From: Ligula intestinalis
Taxonomy: Eukaryota; Platyhelminthes; Cestoda; Diphyllobothriidea; Diphyllobothriidae
Direction of reading: 5' to 3'
Assembly (NCBI GenBank): GCA_036362985.1
Contig: JAYGXS010000004.1
Location: 46,483,639-46,547,638 of the forward strand
DNA: 64,000 bases
The stretch's first letter is position 1. Every line of letters begins with the position of its first letter. Shown piece by piece: positions 23,431 to 33,355 of this stretch. The notes beneath the pieces are model-generated. The model was given only the letters and a program-made list of their open reading frames with translations, searched no databases and was not told the DNA's origin. Position numbers and translations under genes: made by a program.

Positions 23431-25727
23431 GCTGATTTAAGTCCGCAATATTGCCATTTGATCGCTAACGGAAATAACTCTTCCCTTTTTGTCTGAAAGC
23501 TTACTCGCAGAACGACTAGTAGTTCACATAGAAGAACACTGCCGGCAAGGCAGAACAGAACGTGTGAGTCCCGTCAGCGATCTGTGAGCGTTTGTCAAAA
23601 AATACCATGAAAACGTTTTTGGATTGAAGTTTGTGAAGTTGATATGGGTACTTGTTTACTAAAATTTGGTTTTCCTTTTCCTTGTAGTGTTCGGGCTCTT
23701 AGCTACCGTAAACTTTCCTTTTTTGGTCGTCCTTATAACAAGTCGGTGGTTAAATCTATTTTTATCGACACTTAAATTCTTCATATATAAACAATCCCTA
23801 ACAAATAAAGCTTTTAGAATAGGCCTGGTCTTTATTCACTGCCTGCTATTGCCCATTGATGCAGGCTTCAAACGGCCAAAATAACAGAAGAACAGCGGCT
23901 AATTTTGTCGCAGCCTTGAATTCTTTTTCCCCTTAACTTCCAGTGGGCTATATCCACAAGCTTGTGATTGGTGCATTGGACCTCGTGTTTCCTTTTACGG
24001 CCTGCGACCAATCAGAACGGGATATTATGTGTAAGTAAGGTCGAGCTGTGGTTAGCGAGTTCATACCAAAGAACCAAGTTTGTCTATGATCCCAAGTGCT
24101 TGTGCCTTAACCTCACAGGGAATGGAACTATTTTACTACCTGGTAATATAACTCTCGTTTTTTAATGCATATGCCTCTTGAAATTGCACTGGATATGAAC
24201 GTCCCAGAAAGCCCTATCGGCAGGACTGGTTTAAAATCTAGGTCAGCGCGCATATCAGGAAAAGCATTTTCCAGGGGGAAGAGAAATTACTCCATGTTAA
24301 CTTCACTTTTAGTGCTTATGCTATGTTCTATGAGCTGCATAAGCTCTTCATTTGGCGTTCTTTTTAACCCCATGCAATTTAAATCAAAGTTAACATTACT
24401 TTATAAAATGATTTTCGTTGCCAAATTTTCAATTGCCTACTTTAGTTTGAACGCTCATTTTTTACAATACTTTATTTACGAGAATTTTATTACTGTTTAA
24501 GTTAAATTCACATTGGTCGAATCAAAGATGATCATTGGATGAATGTACGAAGACCTATATTCTCATGTGCACATTACCTAACTGGCAACACGGTGATAGT
24601 TTCAATGATAATTCTGGTTTCTTACCATGTTAACTAAGTAACTAGAAAATCTATTTGGTAAACCTGTTGCCAGTAATTCGTCTGTAAGACTATTCAGATG
24701 TGAATAAATTTTCTATTAGTGTGTAACTTACAAAATGGGATTCATCCCTCCCTCGATTATGGGCAGTCCAGAAATTTACCTACCTGAGAATCTGGAATAG
24801 CATGTCAAGTTGAACGAATAATTACAGCCTCATATCCATAGCCAGCTAACTTTGAACCATAACATGCCCATTCTGTGTGCATATTCAATCGAATTTAGTA
24901 AAAGAGATTAAGTTACTTTCGGTGTGGCTTTTACTTCTGGCGATTTTCTTTCGCCGTCTTCAAACAACCTCGAAAACTTCGTTGCCGCTCACATGACAGA
25001 GGGTGTCTTCCAGTTAGGCAGGCATTTAGTCTCCAAATGTCCTAGTTCCTCATTTTTCAGGCAAAATTGAAATTTTGAAGAATTTTCGGGTAACTGGGTC
25101 ACTGTTGTCTGCTTCACGACAACAAGTCATGAGTAAGGTAAACACACAGAGAACTGGTCAGCCTTGACAACTTATCTGATTCTCCCAACCATTTAGTTAC
25201 GCAGGGACCTTTACGCAAACATAGGAAGTTATGTATGTGTGAAACGACCTACATATTATCTCTACCCGTTCTCAGGATGCGTTTGAAAATGCGCATATTT
25301 GATAATATAATTCGCAGACGCACCTGTAGGGTGCAGAATACCCAAACATACAGTTATTTGTGTCTCCGAGAGAACAGAAATAGACTGTGCGTCTGCTTTT
25401 TATATGCGATAGACAGTTTTATCGAGCAGTTAACGAATAGCTCCTCTAAGTTAGAATAACTGCTTCTGGTTGATTTACCTCGTGTGCGGGTTTCAAACAA
25501 GCTCAAGATATAAATAACCTACAGTCTTATGTCATTCGGTTGTTTTTACTTTCACGGCTCTCATCTCGTTACTGTCAGGAATTCATCTAAAACTTTTTTT
25601 TAAATTTTCCAATGAACCATTGACTGACCACGAACCTATAACGTACTTTTTTCTAATGACTTGTGTCTTTTGAACCCGATTTTGCCTAAAAGCTTGCTAA
25701 ACTGCCTGATGGTTTATTTTATCACAG
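23431..25727. other. upstream of the F-box-like gene; no exon identified
   Basis: The exon at 25728 needs at least one upstream exon, probably in or beyond this stretch, but none can be assigned with confidence. Candidate open frames (23968-24165, 24165-24500, 25235-25459) show no known motif. Confidence 0.35.
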
Positions 25728-27641
25728 GACCGGATTTTAGCGGAACATCAGGTGATGCAACGATTGATAGCCTATCTCAGCCTAGATGAGTGGCTCAAAT
25801 TTGCCAGCGCTTTTCCTACACGAAGCTTCACCTTCCCCGACATTATCATTCTCTCTGAAGACTGCTCAACCACCCTGATGTGCTTGCTTGAACGAAAACT
25901 GCCTTGCCGGATCCGCACGCTCGAACTCAAAGGGCCAGGGCCGACCTCCGCGGGTGGTGCCCTGGGCATACTGCACAAATGCCTTGCCCTGGATGGATGG
26001 GCCTTCAGTTGCCTAGTTCACCTAGATCTGACTGCACAGATGCAGCCCATTGACTCTTTTCTGCGACTTTTTCAAGGCCACATCAGTGCATTTCCACTGC
26101 TGCGCTTCTTCGCCGTCCGCCTCACTGATGCTGAACGCGCCGATCAGCTGATTGATAAGGTGACTCCTCCTCCACGGCTGGAGGAAGTCAAACTGTTCCT
26201 GGGGAGTTATCTCGGTGTGGAGGAGGAGGGTCGGGATCGCTTCCTACCACAACTAATTCGTCTCCTGAGTAACATCGTGGTGCTAACAGTCTGCGAGGGC
26301 ACATTGGATTGCGTACCCTGGTCGCATTTTATCGAGAGCCCCGAGTTGAAGGGCACCCTCTGCAGACTCCAGTATCTCAGTGTCGACGCTGGGAGTGAGT
26401 TGCTGGAGACTTTACACAAGATGTCACTGGTGGAACGCAGCGTTCGCTTGCCTGCACTTCAAGAAGTATATATTCCCACGACTGGCGCGCTTTATGACCA
26501 AGCTTCCTTAGAAAACGGGGTCAGCTTTGCAGGCGAGATATCTTTTAGTGATGCTGCCACATCCTCCGACGGAAGCTCCGTTGCCTGGACTGCAGAGACC
26601 ATTCAGATCGGACGATGGGCACCCCTCGGACCAAAGGCTCGCGCACTCATGCTTGAGTTAATTTTTTTCCCGGATAACTCCACATTCACCAGCGAGGTTT
26701 CGTCGGCTCTGCTCTTCGTCAGTCAGTTTGGTCATTTAGTTGAGAAGTTGGTCATAACCGTGTGTCCCTCCTCAGCGCCTAAGAGCTTGACAGAGTACAT
26801 CTCATTCCTGGACCGTTTTAATAAGCTATGCAAAACGTATCTTCTCCGTATTCTGATACTAACTAGCCCTAAATTGCGTTCTATTGAGCTCCCTTCCGAG
26901 TTGGTTGACCCCCGTTGTGTTGATCCGGAACTGGAATCAGTATTAGTTAGGCATCGAGCGCAGTTCTACTCAGTGAAAACGTGCTTCATTAAGTCACCAG
27001 TCAACTTCACTTTCTGCAACAGTGCAATCTGGCACTCCTGTCACTGTCTAAGGAACATACCGCACTCAGAACCCATGAAGAACATCTGCGGTCTGTTTCC
27101 CGGCCTTGAAGATCTCATCATAACCTCCGACAGTCACTTGGACCCGGAAAGCCTGGGTGAAGTGCCCATCTTCTGTCCGATGTTACGCCGTCTCTTTCTG
27201 CATAAATGGCCATACTCCCTGTACCAGTACTCACAAATCATCCAGGAAATCCTCTCGACCTCGAAACTCGAAGTCCTCTGCCTCATCGTGGACCGCTTCT
27301 GGTCAAGAAATGAATTTGACCAGCGCATGGTCTATCTCCGCTCACGCAGCCTCAAGTACCTCTACGTGGACTGCATATTCGCGCCCTGCATTTCAAAAAG
27401 GGAGGTCAGCTGCCTCTCACAGTGTCTTCCCAGGGCCAAATGGATCATGGTGGCCAATGAGGAGGCCGCGCGGTGCGTGGAGTTTCGGCGAAACAGTTGG
27501 GTAGAGACAGTCGCGGAGATGCGTCTGGACGTGGGCCAACGGCGACGGGAGCCCAGTTCCTTCTGCCCCGAGCTCTATGACGTGATCTGGCGAGAGGAGA
27601 AGAAAATGAAGCATCCTATTGACCAGTGGTGCCACCTCTGA
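25728..27641 (+). CDS. F-box-like, leucine-rich protein, terminal exon
   Basis: This is the longest intact host-like frame in the window, over 630 codons. A pyrimidine-rich tract and AG at 25726-25727 are followed by an open frame that continues upstream of the first ATG (25755). The exon begins DRILAEHQVMQRLIAYLSLDEWLKFASAF, split here as DRILAEHQVM and YLSLDEWLKFASAF, with the spacing of the second half of an F-box. The body has many L-x-x-L-x-L segments: LVHLDLT (about residue 87 from the ATG), LQYLSVD (205), LEDLIIT (450), LRRLFLH (475), LEVLCLI (504), LKYLYVD (532). That is the pattern of FBXL-type substrate receptors of SCF ubiquitin ligases. The exon is GC-richer than its flanks and has no internal stop. 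Function is inferred from motif style only. Stop codon at 27639-27641. Confidence 0.6.
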   Translation, partial: DRILAEHQVMQRLIAYLSLDEWLKFASAFPTRSFTFPDIIILSEDCSTTLMCLLERKLPCRIRTLELKGPGPTSAGGALGILHKCLALDGWAFSCLVHLDLTAQMQPIDSFLRLFQGHISAFPLLRFFAVRLTDAERADQLIDKVTPPPRLEEVKLFLGSYLGVEEEGRDRFLPQLIRLLSNIVVLTVCEGTLDCVPWSHFIESPELKGTLCRLQYLSVDAGSELLETLHKMSLVERSVRLPALQEVYIPTTGALYDQASLENGVSFAGEISFSDAATSSDGSSVAWTAETIQIGRWAPLGPKARALMLELIFFPDNSTFTSEVSSALLFVSQFGHLVEKLVITVCPSSAPKSLTEYISFLDRFNKLCKTYLLRILILTSPKLRSIELPSELVDPRCVDPELESVLVRHRAQFYSVKTCFIKSPVNFTFCNSAIWHSCHCLRNIPHSEPMKNICGLFPGLEDLIITSDSHLDPESLGEVPIFCPMLRRLFLHKWPYSLYQYSQIIQEILSTSKLEVLCLIVDRFWSRNEFDQRMVYLRSRSLKYLYVDCIFAPCISKREVSCLSQCLPRAKWIMVANEEAARCVEFRRNSWVETVAEMRLDVGQRRREPSSFCPELYDVIWREEKKMKHPIDQWCHL

Positions 27642-27994
27642 TCACTCCAGAGGCAAGAGAATCGTAGTCGCTATTAAGTCCGATGATGGTGATGCCGCCA
27701 TCGAGCACTGAGGATGGCCACAAATCGCAGAGAGGTCCTGCTGCAGCTGTTAGCTCCTCTCTTCGGGAAAGTGGCGATGTGTCTTTATGCAAGCCGATTG
27801 CATAAACAACTGCTTTTCATTCAGATGTCTGTCAGATACTTTTCTATTTACTTTATAAAGATGTTCTATTTTTTCTAAAATCTGCCTTCTTTCTCTGTTT
27901 GCGATAAGCCTCATTAGATAGAAGACTTTGTATAGTCGATTCCTATATTTTAGGAAGACGCGTAATGTCCTTTTGGGGAATTGGATGTTTTATA
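27642..27994 (+). other. probable 3' untranslated region of the F-box-like gene
   Basis: GC content falls gradually after the stop. A CATAAA variant signal occurs near 27802 and a TATAAAG near 27855, but no canonical AATAAA is close. The boundary with the PLE insertion at 28009 is sharp. Confidence 0.3.
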
Positions 27995-28083
27995 AACAAT
28001 TATTTTGCCAATACAAGCGAACATCCGAGTGCCAGGAAGTAATAGAGAAAAAGACAACTCGATCGCTGGGACAATACTTTTAT

Positions 28084-28130
28084 TCGCCGGACGTTTCGGT
28101 ATCCGTCGCGGATTCGTCATCAGAGACATA
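28084..28130 (-). ncRNA. hammerhead-ribozyme-like motif
   Basis: Minus strand: TGTCT, CTGATGA (28117-28123), AATCCGCGACGGAT as stem II, ACC, GAAA, ACGT palindrome, C, then CGGCGAATAAAAG. All invariant core blocks are present. The stem II closing pair is C opposite C, as in the other family A copies, so the mismatch is a family trait and not decay of one copy. Confidence 0.6.
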
Positions 28131-28220
28131 GTTAGAGAGCAATAGTAGATAGGGTAGTACAAGCACAGGAGTTTACAGTATTTATAGGATAGAGTAATTA
28201 CTGCAAAAATGCTACGATAA

Positions 28221-28478
28221 TTAACTGTAATTGCCTTCTTGAGTGTTGGTGGTCTGTTGAACGGCATGTGTTCTCCGACCTGCTGACCTTGCATCACGCG
28301 TGGTGGACTCAGGTGTGATGATTGCTCGGTCATCTGGCCCTCCGGTTCTAGCGTAGGATGACGCAGTGGCCTGTCCGTTCCCCAAGCGGTGACTTGCCTC
28401 GGCCAAATCGAGTCTCAGCACCAAATGTGGATTGGGAAAATCCTTGCAATTTTGATGAATTGGGGGCCCATGAACCAT
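28221..28478 (-). pseudogene. C-terminal coding tail of PLE family A
   Basis: The minus-strand frame reads GPPIHQNCKDFPNPHLVLRL, then DLAEASHRLGNGQATASS and TQEGNYS. The same order is seen at the end of the larger copy (9930-10160: GPQSINKCNDLPNPYSILRF, NGQATTSS, AQEGN). It is a truncated fragment with no RT or endonuclease. Confidence 0.65.
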
Positions 28479-28555
28479 GACTGTAGTAACACTGTATCCT
28501 ATAAAGACTGTAACTCCTGTGCATGTGCTACCCTATCTGTTATTGCTATCTGATT

Positions 28556-28602
28556 ATGTCTCTGATGATGAATCCGCAACGGATCTCGAAACATTAGCGA
28601 AT
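28556..28602 (+). ncRNA. decayed hammerhead-like motif in inverted fragment
   Basis: CTGATGA at 28562-28568 and GAAA at 28588-28591 remain with an AATCC/GGATC stem, but the ACGT-C cleavage block has become ACATT. It is the inverted partner of the motif at 28084-28130 and should not cleave. Confidence 0.5.
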
Positions 28603-28656
28603 AAAAGTACTGTCCCAGCAATCTAGTCACCTTCTTCTCAACAATTATTTTGTCGG

Positions 28657-29261
28657 CAAAAGGAGGATTATGAGAAGATTGATACAAATTACTGTTTAAA
28701 TATTTATTACGCGATATAGAACCACTGAATTAAGTAATCTGAGTGTAAAAGTATTCGAATGATGTCTGCTAAAGCATCCAAGTGTTTTAACAGTGATAAA
28801 TGGGTGTTGGGAAATACCGGCTTACATTTAGGAAAAATCTAAATAACTTTGGCCGCAGCTTTTGAACGTCAATCGGTAAAATACCCATAAGTGCATTGAT
28901 TTTCAAACTGGTAGGTCACAACTAAATTGAGGCCGAACAGAACACTCATTGGGGGCTCCGGGAATAGGTGCGATGCGAGTGCTTGCTGACTTAAGTTTCT
29001 AATTGAGGGACGCTATTCAAATAGTCCTTGCTCTATCCACTACAGTTGCCTCGGAATTGAGCCATCTAAGCTAAAGAAAGTGAAAGGAAGAACTAAGAGG
29101 AGTGCATAAAATCCCTTAGCCTGTGTAGGACCTTTAATACCAGCTCTATCAAATTATGGAAGCTTTCTCTGTAGAGGCAGCCCTCAAATTACTTAAAGCG
29201 TGCTAACTTCTGACAGTTAATGTTAAGTCAAAGAAATTGAACCTATCAGATGCAACCGTGC
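28657..29261. other. intergenic, nothing recognised
   Basis: No gene is supported. The word order CTCTGTAGAGGC...TCTGACAGTTAA at about 29170-29225 resembles 31555-31600 and may be a small dispersed repeat. Confidence 0.35.
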
Positions 29262-29277
29262 TGCTCACACGACCAAA

Positions 29278-30228
29278 GACACCTTTTCGTTCGTAGACGA
29301 GCTGAAGAACCAACGTTCATGTAATAAGCACATAATGTCACTCCACGTGCAAAGTCTGTTCACAAACGTGCCACTGGACGAACTAATTGACATAATTTGT
29401 GAGCATGCGGCTGAAACATGTCTGAAAGCAAGCCAACTAAGGAAATCACTACAGATATGCACGAAGCATGTGCACTTCCTACTCAATGGACAGTTGTATC
29501 GAAATATCGGGGGTGTAGCTATGGGCAGTTTATTAGGACCAGGCCTAGTAGATATTTTCATGTTTAACCTCGAACGAAAACTGGCCAAACACATAGAAAA
29601 GACTGCTTTTTATATACGATACGTGGATGACATTTTTGTCATAGTCGAAAACCCTAAAGGGGGAGAACTGCTACTTAAAGCCATGAACGAGGCACATGCA
29701 AAGATCAAATTTACGATCGAGCATGAGAAGGATGACACATTGGCTTTCCTAGACATGCTTCTACGCAGGCGGGTAGATGGCTCCATTCAAAGGTCAATGT
29801 ATCGGAAAACCATGTGGAAAGGACAATGCATGCACTTTGTTACTTTCGTTCCAATCCAGAGGAAGCGAAACTTGGTATTTTGCCTTTTCAATAGAGCTGC
29901 GAGAATCTATTCTACGGATAGGATCGATGAAGAGGCGTGTTTTCGCAAGAAAGTGTTTCTTGGAGATGGCTATCCTGAGAAATTCATCGATAAGTATAGC
30001 AAACGCAGTCAAGAAAATTCTACCGAAATATCAGTGGCAAAAAAGCCAGTGGGCATCTTTCTTCCTTTCAGGGGCGATTATGTGTTCAACGTGATCAAGC
30101 AATGGCTTCGATGCACGATTGAAAGAACTGACCCCGCCTCTAAATTGTTTTACATAAGCACAACAACGGCTATTCCAGTAAGACCAACCAAAGACACTGC
30201 CTATGCACGCCACCTCAAACTGCGTTAA
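29278..30228 (+). pseudogene. PLE family B reverse transcriptase (open RT frame, truncated element)
   Basis: An uninterrupted frame carries Penelope-type RT motifs in order: FVDELKNQRSCNKHI, SLHVQSLFTNVPLDELI, GVAMGSLLGPGLVDIFM, and the intact active site YVDD at 29620-29631. Then come IKFTIEHEKDDTLAFLDML, RRRVDGSIQRSMYRKTM and FCLFNRAARIYSTDRI. The frame ends at TAA 30226-30228 because of a frameshift near 30200. The N-terminal domain is absent. It is one of the best-preserved RT frames in the window, but the element cannot make a complete protein. Confidence 0.75.
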
Positions 30229-30532
30229 CAAGTTTGCATGTAGTTGCGGATACAAATACATCGGGCGCATGCAAAGGCAGTTGGCAACGCGATCAGCTGG
30301 ACATATGCCGAAGTGGTTGCTCAGGGCTGAATCTAAAATACCTAGGAGTTCAAGCACGAAGCTTTAAGTGGATACTGGCCATACAGTTTACCGAAAGACC
30401 GCGTTTAAGGTCATACTCCGGGCGGTGACCGGACGTCTCCTACGATTTGCCGGGGCCGCTGCAATGCACAGCGGAAAACCAGAACTCTGTAAGCAGCTGG
30501 ATCATGTGATCAACCTCGCATTGCCGTGGTAA
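30200..30532 (+). pseudogene. PLE family B GIY-YIG-type endonuclease remnant
   Basis: After the frameshift the frame reads FACSCGYKYIGRMQRQLATR and AGHMPKWLLRAE, which is the PLE endonuclease entry (cysteine pair, then Y-I-G-R). A second frameshift near 30365 restores DTGHTVYRKTAFKVILRA and the C terminus KPELCKQLDHVINLALPW with stop at 30530. The same C-terminal ending is seen in family D at about 32690-32736 and 42345-42394. Confidence 0.7.
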
Positions 30533-30870
30533 CGATCGATCACCTCAGTCCCTCTCACGCCTTCTCCCTCCCTCCCCCCCCCCCATTATGACCAACTGCT
30601 GCCCTGTACTTTGCCCCCTCCCTTTAATTACAATTCACAGGCTTTCACTGTAACCGGAACTGTCTTGCTGTGATAATTACCTGCCCCCTTCTCAAGCTCT
30701 GACTATGCACCCACATGTTTGACTTATGTTTCCCCTCCTATTTACCTATTAAGCTTCACCCTTCTAATTGGACAGTTAATTTACTAATATTAACAGGCAA
30801 TGTCCGTTTACAGATGCATTAGGGGTCAGGCGATTTTATGACGTCAATAAATTCTGCTCAACTCGTGATT

Positions 30871-31035
30871 TTAGCCTTGTTCGAACACTCATTTATTGGC
30901 TTTCCGACGTAAGCAAGCTCCATTTGGGTAGAAAAGATCATCAACTACCAGACCTAAGTCAGCCATGATCCGATAGCAGACGGCGTGAAATGACAGCGTT
31001 TGTAAGCTCTAGGCCGAAGTGCATTAGGTATTGTC
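30871..31035. other. intergenic, nothing recognised
   Basis: Short spacer between two PLE families without visible features. Confidence 0.4.
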
Positions 31036-31510
31036 GATAATTTGTAGATTGCGAGAACAGCAGAATTTATTGAATCCATAAATTTCAGAAGCGCTCATCA
31101 GCTGCTACCTCTCATTGCATAGCATGAATAGCGAAAGAGAAAATACAAAATTGAATTCATACAGAAAAATCGATAGAAACAGCAAGGTCATAGGAAATGA
31201 CCAAGAGGCTAATCAATAAGGTAAGAAAGTGAACACTGTGGGCAGAAAAAAGTGGGAAAAAACGATTTAGGTAAAAAAAAGTTGGGAGAGGAGTTGCGTA
31301 AATCTGGGAGCCGGATTTTACCAGGGCAAAGCTGGGCTCACTACATGCTCCATCTGTTTACATAGGTCTGGTTTTGACCAACATACATAGGCTGTCTCAT
31401 GGTAGCGTAAGGTATGACTTCTTTGTGCTCGAACAAGTACTCGGAAGGAAGTTTTAGGGTCCATAGCATGGGCCGTATCTAGTAAATTTTCAGTCAATTT
31501 TAAGTCAGTG

Positions 31511-31650
31511 ATTTATGAGTCGTATACACATGTTAGCACTCTGAGTCACCCTGCTCTGTAGAGGCGGTCCTGGAATTATTTGCAGTGCTCTGACTTTTAA
31601 CAGTCAAGGCGATTATTTATGAGTCGTATACACATGTTAGGACTCTGAGT
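31511..31650 (+). repeat. 36-bp direct repeat pair
   Basis: ATTTATGAGTCGTATACACA and the following 16 bases occur at 31511-31546 and 31615-31650 with one mismatch. Nothing coding is attached. It may be a target-duplication-like scar or local duplication within the centre of the family D pair. Confidence 0.7.
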
Positions 31651-31811
31651 TATGCCTTTCAGGAACTAGGCTTACCTTCAGTGGATAGTAAATTTCTTCA
31701 GCTGGATCAATGCCTTCTACAGCGAGTTTAGAAAAGCAAGCTTGGCAGCATGGTGTAGTGATTTTCCATAACAGGTATTATTTTGAGTTGACCCAAGTGT
31801 GAAAAACTCTA

Positions 31812-31892
31812 GGCGTTTGGTGGGATTTGAACCCGTGCATCAGACAATGCCTTTGCCGGAGGCTAATGCTCTACTGCTAAGCTACAAACGCC
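31812..31892 (-). repeat. SINE-2 tRNA-like unit, copy 1
   Basis: On the minus strand an acceptor-like GGCGTTTG pairs with CAAACGCC. An A box (TAGCTTAGCAG) and a B box (GGTTCAAATCC) are present. The region between D-arm and T-arm is too long and does not fold into a standard anticodon arm with T at position 33, so a working tRNA is unlikely. It is inverted relative to copies 2 and 3. Confidence 0.6.
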
Positions 31893-32072
31893 CGCTTCAC
31901 GCTTTGATCGATATTACCCGCTCAACTTTTCACTCATATGGAATCCACCAATACGGGAGCAAGTTGACTGCCCAAGCACGATTTCCTATGCAATCATCTA
32001 GAATCCACCAGAATGACTACTAGGCTGACTTAATTATTAAGTTGGTTGTGATTAATCTCATGGCGTGAAGCG

Positions 32073-32153
32073 GGCGTTTGTAGCTTAGCGGTAGAGCATT
32101 AGCCTCCGGCAAAGGCTTTCTCTGATGCGCGGGTTCAAATCCCCCCAAACGCC
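32073..32153 (+). repeat. SINE-2 tRNA-like unit, copy 2
   Basis: GGCGTTTG pairs with CAAACGCC at the ends. The A box reads TAGCTTAGCGG and the B box GGTTCAAATCC. A stem AGCCT/AGGCT with loop CCGGCAA could mimic an anticodon arm, but it is offset by two bases and lacks T33. Downstream, TTTTCACACTTTGGTCAACTC is shared with copy 3. Confidence 0.6.
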
Positions 32154-32369
32154 TAGTTTTTCACACTTTGGTCAACTCAAATTAAGCAAATCTGCCAAAC
32201 CAACTTAATAATTAAGTCAGCCTAGTAGTCATTCTGATGGATTCTAGATGATTGCTTAGGAACTCCTGGTTGGGCAGTCAACTTGCTCCCGTATTGGTCG
32301 GTTCGATATGAGCGAAAAGTTAAGCGGGTAATATCGATCAAAGTGTAATTAAACTCATGGCGTGAAGCG

Positions 32370-32450
32370 GGCGTTTGTAGCTGAGCGGTAGAGCATTAGC
32401 CTCCGACAAAAGCTTTCTCTGATGCGCGGGTTCAAATCCCGCCAAAGGCC
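32370..32450 (+). repeat. SINE-2 tRNA-like unit, copy 3
   Basis: Tandem to copy 2 with a period near 297 bp. The acceptor-like pairing is weakened (CAAAGGCC), and AGCCT now faces AAGCT. The T-arm GCGGG/CCCGC is perfect, and both pol III boxes are kept. Flanks on both sides match copy 2, so the whole ~300-bp unit is duplicated. Confidence 0.6.
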
Positions 32451-33020
32451 TAGAGTTTTTCACACTTGGGTCAACTCAAATTAGGCAAATCTGCCGAACC
32501 AAATTAATGATTAAGGCAGCCTAGTAGTCACTCTGGTGGATTCTAGATGCTTGCTAAGGAAATCCTGCTTGGGCAGTCAACTTGCTCCCGTGGACTCTAA
32601 AACTTCCTTCCGAGTACTTGTTCGAGCACGAACAAGTCTTACCTTGCGCTACCATGAGACAGCCTATGTATGTTGGTCAAAACCAGAGCTATGTAAACAG
32701 ATGGAGCGTGTAGTGAGCCCAGCTTTGCCCTGGTAAAATCCGGCTCCCAGATTTATGCAACTCCTCTCCCAACTTTTTTTACCCAAATTGTTTTTTCCCA
32801 CTTTTTTGCTGCCCACAGTGTTTACTTTCTTACCTTTTCGATTAGCCTCTTGGCCATATCCTTATGACCTTGCTGTTTGTATCGATTTTACTGTATGAAT
32901 TCATTGTTGTATTTTCTCTTTCGCTATTCCTGTTATGCAATGAGAGGTAGCAGCTGATGAGCGCTTCTGAAATGTATGGATCCCGTAAATGCTGTTGTTC
33001 TTGCAATCTTCAAATTTGTA

Positions 33021-33199
33021 CCAGGAAAGCATTGCTGTAAATGTCGGTAATGTATTTCTGCCAATAGTATATGCAAGCCATTGAGTGGTTGGTGGTGGGC
33101 TTCAAGAAAGAACCCTAAGGCACAACAGAATTAGGGAGTTCCGTAACCGATCGGTGAGCACCTATCTACCATTGTGCATATTCCTGATCAAAACCCGTA
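33021..33199. other. intergenic, nothing recognised
   Basis: Short spacer between the family D pair and a SINE-1 copy. Confidence 0.35.
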
Positions 33200-33355
33200 A
33201 GGCAACAAGCCTGTGGCGCAGTGGTTGGAGCCTTTAACTTCTAATTAACAAGGCTGCGGGTGTGAGCCTCAGTGGTCGCAGCCCCTGGGGCTGTATATGG
33301 CTGGCTGATGACTGATAATAAACCAGAAATGGCAATTCCAGTCTCCTTTTTCTTT
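33200..33355 (+). repeat. SINE-1 copy (tRNA-headed repeat)
   Basis: The head AACAAGCCTGTGGCGCAGTGG carries an A box (TGGCGCAGTGG) and a weak B-box region (GGTGTGAGCCTC). The tail has GGCTGGCTGATGACTGATAA and AAACCAGAAATGG. The same order of blocks occurs at 23285-23430 and 46842-46985 on the opposite strand. A T-rich stretch follows. Confidence 0.6.

Larger units (their letters stand above)
27995..28656 (-). mobile_element. PLE family A, short 3'-end copy with inverted terminal fragment
   Basis: 28009-28478 is minus-strand PLE 3' sequence: terminal repeat, hammerhead-like motif, and the C-terminal coding tail on the minus strand. 28490-28640 is an oppositely oriented terminal fragment. The 13-base word AACAATTATTTTG occurs at both edges (about 27996-28008 and 28643-28655), a convincing target-site duplication. 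This is a complete 5'-truncated insertion with a head-to-head end fragment. Confidence 0.8.
29262..30870 (+). mobile_element. Penelope-like element, family B, 5'-truncated
   Basis: The copy contains most of an RT, a GIY-YIG-type endonuclease spread over two frameshifts, and a C-rich, then AT-rich 3' region. It differs clearly from family A at protein level and is closer to family C. A convincing hammerhead core is not seen in its 3' region. The 3' boundary near 30870 is approximate. Confidence 0.75.
31036..33020. mobile_element. PLE family D, inverted pair of 3' ends enclosing a tRNA-like repeat array
   Basis: 31036-31474 is the reverse complement of about 32590-33020. Shared blocks include the coding end (KPELCKQMERVVSPALPW on the right arm), AAAATCCGGCTCCCAGATTTA, and the terminal CAGCTGATGAGCGCTTCTGAAAT. 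The arms are similar but not identical. The 1.1-kb centre is not PLE sequence and holds three tRNA-like units. Inverted joining of PLE ends is seen elsewhere in this window, but here a foreign array sits in the middle. Confidence 0.7.

Noticed and set aside
31812..32450. Three functional tRNA genes
   Set aside because: A and B boxes and T-arm are good, but the middle is too long, the anticodon arm does not fold with T33, and copies vary in the acceptor stem. A tRNA-derived repeat fits better.
32945..33020. Hammerhead in PLE family D (CTGATGAGCGCTTCTGAAA)
   Set aside because: CTGATGAG and GAAA are present but an extra base separates the stem II closing pair from GAAA, and no cleavage block or stem III is convincing. 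Copies at 31080 and 42594 do not clarify it.
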